From Polymyxa betae (taxonomy: Eukaryota > Endomyxa > Phytomyxea > Plasmodiophorida > Plasmodiophoridae): a stretch of DNA of 56,333 nt. A program made the position numbers and the translations under genes. Where the stretch lies: NCBI GenBank assembly GCA_003693705.1, contig RBZT01000504.1, forward strand, positions 1-56,333. The letters are read 5' to 3'. Below the pieces are notes generated by a model, which was not told the DNA's origin, ran no database searches, and worked only from the letters and a program-made list of their open reading frames with translations. Of the stretch, positions 9,801 through 22,194 are shown piece by piece; position 1 is the first letter of the stretch, and every line of letters begins with the position of its first letter.

Positions 9801-12272
9801 GCTGAACTGTTGGACAGCTGGCCTTTCTTACGCGATGCGAAGGTGGTTTCGGTGACCGATGGTCAGCTGCGGTATTCCGCTGAAGCGCCTGATGGAGTGC
9901 CGCTTAGCCTGAAAGAAACTAACGTATTCAACGATGCAGTCTCCGAGGATCGCATCAAAATTCTGACCTCCCGAGCTACAGACATCGGCGATGAGCGGGT
10001 CGGCATTGTTGCTGAAAATCTTTTTCGTATCAATTTTGCAATTAGGTTCGTGTTGATGTCAAGCTGTTTACTGGGATGGGTCGAAGTTTATCGGGTGCAA
10101 CACACAAGAAATTCGCTCTTGAAGCGGTTTCCTATCCTGCCCAGGCAATCATTTTTTTGATTCTCAATGGTTTGTATTGATATTTTCAAAGTTAGTTATC
10201 GCTTCCCGATTAGTGGCTGATAAGAGATTCGATACGGCACCTGCTCAGTCTATCAGGGAAGCATTCCCGATCAAATGTCCGATCATCTATATCGGGACCC
10301 CCGCCGAGCTCTATGGATGTGCAGGTGTCGTCTTTGGTCACGATTCCAAAGTTCGTCGAATAAGAACTTTTTGTCGCGTTATTAATTCTCTCTAAAGTTC
10401 AGCGCGACGATTCGTTTGAGCACGTTCACTGCAGAGCACGATATTAAAGCTTTATGTCAAGTTGTTCAGTCTAAGGTTGGTTTCGCTTGTCACAGTGTCC
10501 TTTTTGGGTTTAATACCGTTGAAGGAGAAATGGATCCCGAGTTTCAAAGCTGCTCAGCAACTGGATATGTCGCCGTCACTGTTGGGGCGACTTTCAGCTG
10601 CTGTTTTAGTCAATCCTGGAAGAGCTAATCTCGGTAACTTTGCTAAGGTTTTTCCATGCTGCATCATTTTTAATTGTGTTCAGGATTAAATCTGAAATTG
10701 GTTCAACGTCAAATGATGGTCCCCGGGTACACACGTGTGAAAACCGGCACCAACGGGCTGTGGGAATATTCACAAGCGGCTCTTCGTCTGATCGACGCTT
10801 ACCGCATCGAATTTCCCGAATTATTCAGTGCCATTGACGATAGCGATTCGAAAATCGTCGATCTGCGAGACTATGTCGAGGAGGATCCCAAAGTATCCGG
10901 TGTACATTTTCCTTTCGTTAGCTCAAATAAATTAGGATTACGTCATAAGAGCGCAAGCCTGGCTCAAAGCTCAACCAACGTCACATCTTCCACTGGTGCC
11001 GCAGACAAGTCGAGTCCTGTCTCCCGATGCCATTTCCGAGATTGAAAGAACCCAATCGCAACTTCGCCGAAAACAGCAGCAATGCCAAGATATCAAGCTG
11101 ACCAATGCTCCCATTCAGTTTCTGTACAAGCAAGCTCAGCGGGTTCAGTGGTCACCTACTGAGTTGTCACATATGAATTTGGGCGATCGTGTCCTGTTCT
11201 TAGGCGGACATCATGGCGTTCCATTCGGTATGAGAGGCAATGTCGTCGGTTGTCATGAAAGTAACTGATTTTTTTTTATCCTCTCAATTCCTGATTCCTT
11301 GCAGGCGAAATTGATGTCGTCTTCGACGAGACCATTTTAAGCGGAACCGACCTGAACGGTCGGTGTAGCGCTTCGAGAGGCTTAACGCTGACCTCGAAAT
11401 GCGTCCTGAATCTAAGCAGGCCTCGCATCCCACAGTTACATTCTAAAGCGCCAAGCCCTGAAGCAGCCCCGTTCGTTCCAAAGTTTACTCCAGCTGAGCG
11501 CGCAACCGCTGTGAAACCTCCCCCTACTAAGCAGTTCTTTCCCGAACGGAAGAGCCAGATTGCTGTGAACACGACAAAACACTTTGCCAGGACTAATAAG
11601 GATAACGAAGATAGTCGAGATTGGTCCCAGATGTGGACTCAGTTACAAGATAGTACGGTCTCCCAGCAGCAAAAGCCTTCGCAACAGTCTCAAGCTCAAC
11701 TTCGTCAGTGGTCCAGTCAAGACGAGCCACGTGCAGAGCAGCGATATATCAGGTACCAACCGCACTCGGGTGTTGCACGAGCACCTGTAATGAATCCGCA
11801 ACAACGCCCGGAGCGCCCTCGAAGTCGGTATCGTCCGAAAGAGACTCCCAGCGCTGCCATCAACGATCGTCCGCCTCGTTCGAAAGAGACTCCTGTCGAC
11901 GATCGCAATGCACGTTTCTCGACCCATTCGTCAATGAAGACGCTATTCGGTTTGAGTGAATCGCCTACTGAAACAGCCAGGCGGTCGTTGCTTCCTGCTC
12001 AATCCCCACGCGATCGTGACCTTTCAAATGGCACATCTGCGCGTGCTCCCAAACCAGCTCCGCCCGCGAGTCGCAGTCAAGCGCCAAAGGTGTTCCCGAT
12101 GAGTTCGTCGCAGCCTGCCGCTCGCTGGCGAAAGAAACAGCCAGTACCTACTCCAGCCCAGCCAGCTGTGGATTTAAATTTCCGCCCTTTCAGCTCATAT
12201 GGATTGTCCGCACAGGCTCAGGCTCAGCCCTCGCAGCCATCACTCGTTCGCCCAGCTGATCTCGAATCTTAG
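6853..12272 (+). CDS. XRN1: 5'-3' exoribonuclease 1
   Basis: Cytoplasmic nuclease that degrades decapped, 5'-monophosphate mRNA processively. The start [15 protein letters not shown] is the invariant XRN1 N-terminus. Acidic catalytic residues are visible in order in [56 protein letters not shown] and [10 protein letters not shown]. Further on come the [19 protein letters not shown] and [13 protein letters not shown] segments, the D1-SH3-like half ([19 protein letters not shown]) and a low-complexity Pro/Ser/Arg/Gln-rich tail ending PADLES. About 20 introns, mostly 43-54 nt, are needed to keep frame. One (about 10145-10191) appears to start GC. The exon with [10 protein letters not shown] is in frame only if an intron of about 47 nt at roughly 10000-10046 is removed. 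It converges on GLRX3, 100 bp away. Confidence 0.96.
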
Positions 12273-12372
12273 CTCATCGGCGCGTGCAATGTTTAACCTA
12301 TATAAGCGAACAGACTGATCATCTACGATAAATTCATTGTGGTATAATAAATCAATGAGGTAATGAATGCAT

Positions 12373-13458
12373 CTAAAATGCCAAAGCATCGTCCAGCTCG
12401 CCGGCTTCGTCGAGCTCAATAATAATATCGAGACCACCAACCAGCTCGCCTCGTACATATACTTGAGGGTAGGTTGGCCATTGCGAAAACTTCTTCAAAC
12501 CTTCGCGAACCTCATTATCCTCGAGGATGTTAAACGACCCGAAGTCGACCCTGTGGGTTTTCAGTATTTCGACCAGCTTACGGCTGAAGCCACATTGAGG
12601 TGCTTCAGGCGACCCCTTCATGAAGACCATAACCGGCGATGACGCGATCAGCGATCGCAGACGGTCCTCAAGCGACTGCTGTGTTCGACCGGCAGCGTTT
12701 TGCAGCATGTCATCGAGTTCTTCGGCCTCATCCAATTCCGTCACGATATCCAATCCTCCAACGAACTGAAGGCATAAAGTTAGAAACTCGAAACCCCAAT
12801 GCTTGGAAGAAGAATGAACCAAATCTGTCTAACCTCTCCCTTAATCCAGAGCTGAGGATACGTCTTCCAGTTGGCGAACGTCTTCAGGCCTTGACGGACA
12901 GTTTCGTCGGTCAGAATATCAAAGTGACCAAACTCGACGTTTTTCGACTTAAGCAGCGCAACGATCTTGGCGCTGAAGCCACATTTCGGCTGGTCTGGCG
13001 ACCCCTTCATGAACAACATGATCGGGCGCTGGTTCACAATCCGTCTCAGATCAAGATTTGGATCTCTAAGATTTTCTCCAGATTCAGCAGCGACCTTTCT
13101 AACGGCATTGGCCACGCTCTTCACATCAGCGCTTTCAATTCTTTCCACCTCAGCGCCGCTTTGCAAAACTAACGTTGTCGGTGCCGAGTTTACCCGAAAG
13201 CGCTTCGCCAGCTCAGGGACTTGATCGGCATCAATCTAAGCAAATCACTTAGAGGGCGGCGTGTTTGAGGGGATGGTAGATTACTGTAACAAAGGCGACC
13301 GATGGGTAATCTTCGGATAACTGACCGGCTAAGCTCAGCATCTGCTTGCAGGGTTCGTGCCATGTAGCATAGAACAATGCTACGACGGGCGACTGGCCTT
13401 GGGAAAGGAATTGGTCGAATTCGGCAGTGCTGCCGATCGGAACGACAGCAGGCGGCAT
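12373..13458 (-). CDS. GLRX3: Monothiol glutaredoxin-3 (PICOT), Trx-Grx-Grx
   Basis: Cytosolic monothiol glutaredoxin that binds bridging [2Fe-2S] clusters and supplies iron to cytosolic and nuclear Fe-S and haem proteins. Exons 13458-13285, 13235-12834 and 12765-12373 give 322 residues (human 335). The N-terminal thioredoxin-like domain (about 1-105) has WHEPCKQM at the active-site position, with only one Cys. Two glutaredoxin domains follow, each with [22 protein letters not shown] and [18 protein letters not shown]. Each also carries the glutathione-binding TYPQ and the GG(F/L)D motif. The start at 13458 ([10 protein letters not shown]) is chosen because homology begins there; the frame is open further upstream. 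Confidence 0.95.
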
Positions 13459-14464
13459 TGTCAATATGCTTTCAAACCGGAAATGATGTCGAAATTGCAA
13501 TTCAGCGGAATATCCGTGAAAATATTGCGTAATTTTTTCATAAAAATACAAAATAATGTTGATTTATTGGCAGACCTACTAGTAACATTCGAAGTAGAAA
13601 GGACTGCATCCCAGAACGCCAATTCGTGAGTCTTGGCGCGGAGATACCTCCTTGTTATTCCATTTGATTTTTCACATATTGCAGGTCCCATAAACTCAAA
13701 ATGTACATGAGAGGAGGCCTTCGTAGCCAATAAAATTTAATAACTATGTCGTCCAACCATCATTCAGAAACTTGCGCGAAAAAGGTTCTGGAATTTGACA
13801 AACCCAAGACTTTAGCAAATGTTCGAAGCAGGTTCAAGTTTGAATTTGAGATTTACTATCAATAATAGAAGCCGTCACAAAGTGCAAGAAAAACAGACGC
13901 CGCTTAAACTTTAAACTCAAAAAAAAGCTTGATGAAAAAACGCATGTGAACGCCAAGAATATGAAATCGATGAAAATAGTGACCACGCTGTTGCAGCAGC
14001 AGCAACACTGGCAAACTAATGTTGTTAAGATTTGGAACATGATGAAATGACATCCGGTTCATAACGACTATAGACCATCGCTAAATCCCAAATGGTAACT
14101 CTAAAAGATTCGACAAAAATTTCTCCAGAGAACAGAGTGATCTATGCATCTCCATACTTAAAGAATATGGTCAGGATTAGGGCCAATTCTTGATCAGCTT
14201 TGATACATGAGTCGCGAGATATAAATCTAAAATCCCGGATCAATAGTGATGGTTCTTGCAGCATTGAATCGTGGGCAGACTATTGATAGGTGTGCAGAAA
14301 TCAACTGATGACTTCGGCTTGTTTATCCGTTTTCTTTATACAAGTCGGTGGTGAGCTAAACTAAGCCGAATACCACAAACATGAGAAACAGTTCATTCGG
14401 GTCATCGTTGCAAGCGTTCCGCCTCAATCCACCACTTTTCGCCGTGATTTTGGAGTTTGTCTTG
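13459..14464. other. Intergenic region
   Basis: About 1 kb between the GLRX3 start and the 3' end of the next minus-strand gene. AT-rich; only short ORFs on either strand, none with recognisable similarity. Contains a short CAG run near 13990. The GLRX3 promoter is expected at the left end. Confidence 0.5.
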
Positions 14465-16473
14465 TTAGAAACCCGGATCGCGATATGACGTGATGTCATC
14501 GCTCAGACTTAGATATGATTCTCGGATGTGGTCCAAAGTATCAGTTTCGATGGAATATCGAGCTGCGGCCATCGCCGGGCTCAGGCTTTGAGCAGACCGA
14601 GTTAATTGCAGAATTCGATCAAACAACGGTTCTAAAGAAGGAATGTTCATTTCCCGATATACGAATAGAAGGGGAAACGTACCCGCGCTGGTCCATTCGG
14701 CAAAGGCACCGACCGAAACGCGTCTAGCATAACGAGACGGAGGCCGGCGGCCTTCAGCCAACGGCGATCCGACTGGAACGGAGATCGGGCTCGTCAGGTT
14801 GCATTCGGCTTCGGCTTCTTGGCCGATCGCTACTCGATATTGTCGCATGAATCGTCGATCTAACAAGGTATCAGCAATCGGATGCAGCAACACAGATTTC
14901 TGGTTAGAAAAAAATCCTTCAAGACCTGTTGGCTCTTCATGTAGCGAAGCTTGTAGCGATGCAAATCGCAGAGATGGATCGAAAACCAACGAGCGCAACA
15001 GGTCAGCGCTGGAGAAGTCTCGGGATGAACGGCGGTAGCAAGCCGAGCCGGCATACAAAGCAAAAGCCTGGAAGATCGTGCCAATCTGGACTTCGTTAGG
15101 TCGGGTTTGCGATAGAAGCCGAACGTCTCACCTTCATGTCGGCGGTGGGCTCCCGATCAAAGACCAGGGCGCTGCTGCATTCGTATAATCGAAGGCAGGC
15201 CATCATCCGATTGAACACGGCGTCGGCATCGCTATTCGGGGCGGCAGACCAGATCGGCAGCGTAATCAGGCTCTGCCGAGACGTACAGAAATCGTCACGA
15301 ACCTGCTCTAGGACCACCGATGCTACTGCTCCATGCAGCTATAAACACGAAATCGTTATAAACAAGACCACAGAAAACGTCACATAGTGAAAGCAGCGCA
15401 AAACGTTTTTTAAAATTTTGAATCATTTGCCAAATAAAAAAAAGCATATGATAAAGGAAAGCGAAGAGGGCTCAGCCTCGGGCATACCGAATCGACATCA
15501 GTCAATGTGTGAATGGTCTCCAGCGTGTCACATTTCTCTATCTACGTCTATGAATAAATGGAAGAATGACAAGAAAGCTGTCTCGAACCTGGCGCCGGAC
15601 AGCATCGGTGGCGTCATCCAGGACCCGATCGATCAGCTCCAGGCCGTTCTGGAAAAGGTCGCCGACCACGTTCGGCAGCCGGACCTGGTTTTGACGGCCT
15701 AATCGGATGCCGGCTTTCGATAACGTTCTGATCCACTAAAGGCAGGCATGAGCAGTACGACGACACGAAGTTAAAATCGATACCGATTCGACGCCTTCGA
15801 TAGTCGACGATGACGCAGGCAGATTATGAATGACGCGCTTGCCAACCCTACGATTGTCAACGCCAGAAACGCCTACGAACTTCTCTTACCAAGTGTCGAT
15901 GTCTTTCTGATCGTCTGGGTTCAAAACCGGCTGCTGAAACGACGATTGCAGATCGAAGGCGACGAGGCGAGGCTCTGCCCCATGTAACATTACATTGTGA
16001 GCGATAACATCGCTGGGGACAGTGGCCTGGGCCGAGATCTATCACCATCATCAGCACAGCTCATGGCCCAGCCCGAAATTGGGCTTTACCAAGAGGTCCA
16101 AGAACTGGCTCCCGATCAGGTTCGAAATCGGTCCGAACTGCAGCTGGATCGCCTCTCGCATGGTCACCGCGATCCTCGATTTCGCACTCCGCAAATCAGC
16201 AAATAGCGTTTCCAATTGTAGCGAGGACCACGAAGTTTGAAATTGCAAGCTCGCAACTGACACTTTATTTGTGAAATTAATTTCAACAGCAAAGCAACCG
16301 ATGAATTGGTTAGAAGCCAAAAGGCGACAACCCTTAAGTTTCTAATGCTATGCCGCTATGGGTTGAAAACCACGCGAATCGGCAAGAAAATGATGCCTGC
16401 ATATAATAATGTCTTTATCCAATTCGAAAACATTTTCCAAGGCGTACGCCAACAGATATTCATCGAGATGCAT
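14465..16473 (-). CDS. Unidentified multi-exon protein, helix-rich
   Basis: I do not recognise the family. Reading leftward, exons join cleanly through introns of ordinary size: an exon with IQLQFGPISNLIGSQFLDLL, then DVIAHNVMLHGAEPRLVAFD, then VGKRVIHNLPASSSTIEGVES, then WIRTLSKAGIRLGRQ and GDLFQNGLELIDRVLDDA, a roughly 255-nt gap, LHGAVASVVLEQVRDDFCTS, and a long last exon ending SYRDPGF (stop at 14465). The protein would be at least about 480 residues, mostly amphipathic helix with no predicted membrane segment. The tentative first exon starts MHLDEYLLAYALENVF at 16473, but its join to the next exon is unresolved and the gene may extend further right. The helical look recalls vesicle-tethering or HEAT-type proteins, but that is only an impression. 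Confidence 0.5.
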
Positions 16474-16920
16474 CCCAAGAAAATGTCGCCTTCCTCATCA
16501 GGTCCGTTTCTGACGGAATCGAGGGCCTCGTATCAATGGCCACCAGCACAGAAACAGGCGTCGTCGACAATCCCTGCTCGCATCTGCCCGACCGAACCTT
16601 TCCAGAGGACCGACGTTCGTGAAGGGCTCGACCGTCATCTTCTATTCACCCATCTCGGTGCCGAAAACGTCGCCGCCCAGTTTGTCACCTCCTCTCAACG
16701 AATGTCATCAAACATAATTGATAAGGTGCCGGCGCCCTCCCTTCTGGCCAAACGGCAAGCCTTCTGGGAAGCGGATCGTAACCAATCCGGGCGACGAACC
16801 GCCAGCACGACGAACTCGCAATTTTACGCTCCAGTAAGCCAAGAGCAGCTGAAACTCCAGCTCTCCCTGAACCGCTCAATTCAGTCGAAAGCGGCTCTGG
16901 GGACGCCATCGCTTTCGTAA
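16468..16920 (+). CDS. Low-confidence ORF, Ser/Gln-rich protein
   Basis: A 150-codon frame, open on the plus strand from further upstream (16306), with a plausible start at 16468 (MHPKKMSPSS). The translation is Ser/Thr/Gln-rich with a charged stretch, VPAPSLLAKRQAFWEADRN, and a C-terminal SQEQLKLQLSLNRS segment. It lies 164 bp upstream of kinesin-13 on the same strand and overlaps the possible first exon of the opposite-strand gene, so both starts cannot easily be right. Minus-strand frames across 16685-17050 are also open. Coding strand is therefore uncertain. Confidence 0.35.
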   Translation: MHPKKMSPSSSGPFLTESRASYQWPPAQKQASSTIPARICPTEPFQRTDVREGLDRHLLFTHLGAENVAAQFVTSSQRMSSNIIDKVPAPSLLAKRQAFWEADRNQSGRRTASTTNSQFYAPVSQEQLKLQLSLNRSIQSKAALGTPSLS

Positions 16921-17083
16921 GTAATATCGAAATCAATAAAGAGTTGAGATGGGCGTCGATGCGTTCAGGGTGCGGCGCGGCCTGCTTGAAGCTTGAGCCC
17001 GACTTGTTGAGCTTGTTCAGGGGCGGACTTCTCTGCTTTTTACTTCCCATTTCTATAAGCCGGCATTGGTTGTTGCCGTATCC

Positions 17084-19271
<2,188 letters not shown>

Positions 19272-19379
19272 AGCTCATCAATTGTTCATAATATAAATTA
19301 CACAGATTGCAATGGGTCGTCATTCTATAGTTTATGATGATTATATCTATTTTAGTTCAGAGAAAAATTTGCCAATGTG

Positions 19380-20153
19380 TTATGCAGCATCTGCGGGTGT
19401 GATCCAGCTGCGATAAAATCCCTGCCCAGCTTTGAAAACTATCATGATACTTAGCACGAACACAAAGACCCAGGCGACTGCAGTGATCAGGCCAATAGCA
19501 ACGGCGCCTAATGCTGCAGCAATGACAGCTACCCAGAATGCAACTACCAAACCAATTGCTGCTGCCATCAAAAAAACTCCAATTATTGCAGGACACGACA
19601 CCAATAGCAACAGTATCAGAGCAACAGCCATCTTGGGGTTTTCTTTCGCCTTTTGAACTTGTAGCTTTGACTTCTGAACTAGACCTGACATGAATTCAAA
19701 GAAGACATTCATGAACGTTTGCGTCTCTTGAGATCGCGAAACAGCAGTTAAAAAGAGTGGCGGAGGTGGCAAATCTGAGCGGTTTTGATTATTTGGAAGA
19801 TTATCTCGCCCTTCTGGTTGAAAATATCCCTTAGAGTTGGTTCCAGTCTTAGCGCTGTCATTTGTCTTAATAATAGCAGGCATGTTGCTTTTTGGGCCCT
19901 CATACAGCTGCCGATTGTCAACCGGGTGAAGTTCATCTATAGTCCTCTCAACACGGCCTTCAATTTCCTGCTGGGTGATCTTCTGAGAAGCAGCGACGTC
20001 TTTCTCCGAGATATCGGGCAAACTGACCGGGATAAATTTATCGAACTCTGTTGACTTGGTCTGGTCCTGGCCTGGCTTGGATGCTTGCAGAGGGGCGGGA
20101 GCAGCCGGACCTGAGCCGGGGCCGGCAGCCTTACTTGTCTTTCCTTTGGCCAT
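19380..20153 (-). CDS. Membrane protein, promethin/LDAF1-like
   Basis: A single exon of about 257 residues. The first 170 are polar and Pro/Gln/Asn-rich (MAKGKTSKAAGPGSG...), probably disordered. They are followed by an amphipathic stretch with FFEFMSGLVQKSKLQVQKAK and then about 75 strongly hydrophobic residues forming three or four membrane segments broken by Pro and Gly (NPKMAVALILLLLVSCPAI). The N-P-x-x-A-x-A-L-x-L-L-L...P pattern recalls the promethin/LDAF1 family that works with seipin at lipid-droplet formation sites; this rests on pattern only. Start chosen at the ATG followed by the basic stretch. It converges with kinesin-13 (109 bp). Confidence 0.5.
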   Translation of the reverse strand: MAKGKTSKAAGPGSGPAAPAPLQASKPGQDQTKSTEFDKFIPVSLPDISEKDVAASQKITQQEIEGRVERTIDELHPVDNRQLYEGPKSNMPAIIKTNDSAKTGTNSKGYFQPEGRDNLPNNQNRSDLPPPPLFLTAVSRSQETQTFMNVFFEFMSGLVQKSKLQVQKAKENPKMAVALILLLLVSCPAIIGVFLMAAAIGLVVAFWVAVIAAALGAVAIGLITAVAWVFVFVLSIMIVFKAGQGFYRSWITPADAA

Positions 20154-20373
20154 AGAGACAGTCACCTTCAGGGTCTTGAAAAGCAAAAATGGCCATTGAT
20201 AAACGCAATTGTTCCGTTCATTAATGAAAGTGTGGGGGGACACTCGACAAGTCTGCGTTGCGACTTCAACCTACTGAACGCAGACGTGGAATGTAACAAT
20301 AGCACCACGTCGTAATCGATGTGGAGGGGCATTACTGTATTGAAAGCTTTCAAGTTTTTGAAGCTTCAGTCTT

Positions 20374-21289
20374 TCACCAGTCGTCGTCATCATCGTCGTC
20401 AGATGCAGGACTGGCGCCTGGCCGACCGAACTGTACTTTAGTCTTGAGCAACTCTTTCCTGGGATCACGATCCAGACTGGAATGCAGCATGCCTTTAACG
20501 CTGTGAGCCAGAACCCATTCGACCACATCCGCGGTTGTCTTCAACCCGGCCCAGGCCGAGATATGCACGAACTGGCTGACAATATTACCATTCTTATAGA
20601 CCAGAACGGTCGGGCATTTCTCTCTGGGGAAGTTTGGGATCGCTTCTTGCGCCACGATTCTCACAAATTTGACTGTTGGAAATCGGCGAGCGACCTCTTC
20701 CAAGCAATGGTTTAGCAGCGAGCAAGCCTCAGACCCATTTTCCATCAGATGAACGACAACGTAGCATTCATTGCTAGCATCGGTAACAGCTTTCTTGTAA
20801 TCTGTCTGACCAACTGCAAACAGACTTCCGAATCGACTTTGACGCTGCTGCTCTTTTAGTTCTGCTAAGCGCTTCTTACGATAGAATTCCAGCGTATCTT
20901 CTTCGATGTCGTCTTCATTTTCGTGAAGCTGCTGCATTGACATAGATTCATAGACATTTCTATTCAGTTATCAGGATACGATCTCGCAGAGGCGTATACT
21001 TTTGCATACATGGCTTCTGCAGCTTTTCGAAGAGCCTCGTGCTGGTCTTCTTCAGAAGCGACTTTGGGAGGTGGCGCCATAATGCCATGCCTAATCAGGG
21101 CGTCTTCCCATTCGGTTTTGCCGGCCATTTTAATAACGCCTTTGAGACAGTCTGCAGGCTACACGGAAAGGGGGTCGACAGATAGGAGGTCTTTCCCGGA
21201 CTTGAAGTTTTCGAAAAAATCGATCTTACATGTGTACAGACTTGAGGAATAATATCTTCTAGAATTGTTGGTTTTACGCTAACAGCCAC
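20374..21289 (-). CDS. PDCL3: Phosducin-like protein (PhLP2/PDCL3-type)
   Basis: Phosducin-like proteins act with the CCT chaperonin in folding actin, tubulin and cell-cycle proteins. Recognisable parts are the N-terminal KTEWEDALIRHGIMAPPPK (family: DTEWND-L---GILPPK), the helical LEFYRKKRLAELKEQQRQ, the thioredoxin fold from FGSLFAVGQTDYKKAVTDAS through VKFVRIVAQEAIPNFP and CPTVLVYKNGNIVSQFV, and an acidic tail ending in W. An upstream exon (MAVSVKPTILEDIIPQVCTH) joins in frame through a GTAAGA...GTAG intron (about 65 nt). The join between the N-terminal and thioredoxin exons near 20950-20990 is abnormal: only a 20-nt intron keeps frame. If MAVSV is not the start, the ATG before AGKTEWED is. 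Confidence 0.82.
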
Positions 21290-22194
21290 TGGTATTCGAA
21301 ATGCGGCTTACTATATATTTCGAAATCTGTTTACTTCGTGTCATGACATTACTGCAAAGTCCACCAGGTGGCTGATAAATCACCGAAAATACACGGTTTA
21401 CTAGGCCAGATCTGAGCCTCCATTGCATTGGACAATGCGCTCAGTATGACCGTTGTTCTATTGCTAGTTCATTTTCAGTTGATACTCAGAATAACCGGTT
21501 ATGCAGCAGCCATAGCCAGACCCGAGTTATTGGTTTAAACAATGGCAATTTAAGGCGCCGCTTCAAACTGCCCAATGGAATGCATTGATGTAGTGCAATT
21601 TCCTGCTCTAAATCTGCAAAGTTAATAATCGAGTGCATGGTTTTACATTTCAATATCAGACTCTGGAATGATAAACCTGCTTACAAAAATGTCGCGATAA
21701 TAACCGAATCTCGATTACCAGATGTTATGCAAACAAATGCAACCTGTGCAGAATCCTCCCTTTAATTATTGGCGACCGCCTGAATCTTGTTTTTCAATGG
21801 GTCATGTTACGTGCCGCCCAGTCTTCTATGATTTGAAAGATTTTAAAATAGGGATGAAACTTGAACGTTATGGCAAATCATTCTAGCAGCAATTGCTGAG
21901 CATTTTGTTGTATGTACAATCCGGACTCCAGAGTCAAAAGCTACTTCTACAAAAATACGGCTCGATTGGATTTAGGATAACTATTGGGGTCTTTCTTTGT
22001 CGCTAACAGTCTATGTTGCAGATTACTCAAACGAAGAACTATACTTTAGAAATACGAGCATTCTGAAACTGGAAATCGGATTGACAAACTTCAAATTACA
22101 GCAATCTGACTCGTGTCGTATTATCGAATGAGATATCGAAATCAAATTTCTATCAGTTGTATATTGTTTATACCACTTTGTTGTAAATGCAAGG
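21290..22194. other. Intergenic region downstream of the dynein gene
   Basis: About 900 bases, AT-rich, with no supported gene. I searched the minus-strand frames for further exons encoding the missing dynein C-terminal domain and saw none. Confidence 0.5.

Noticed and set aside
15418-15702. 94-codon plus-strand ORF
   Set aside because: Overlaps an intron and exon of the minus-strand gene that joins in frame on both sides; translation has no protein-like pattern.
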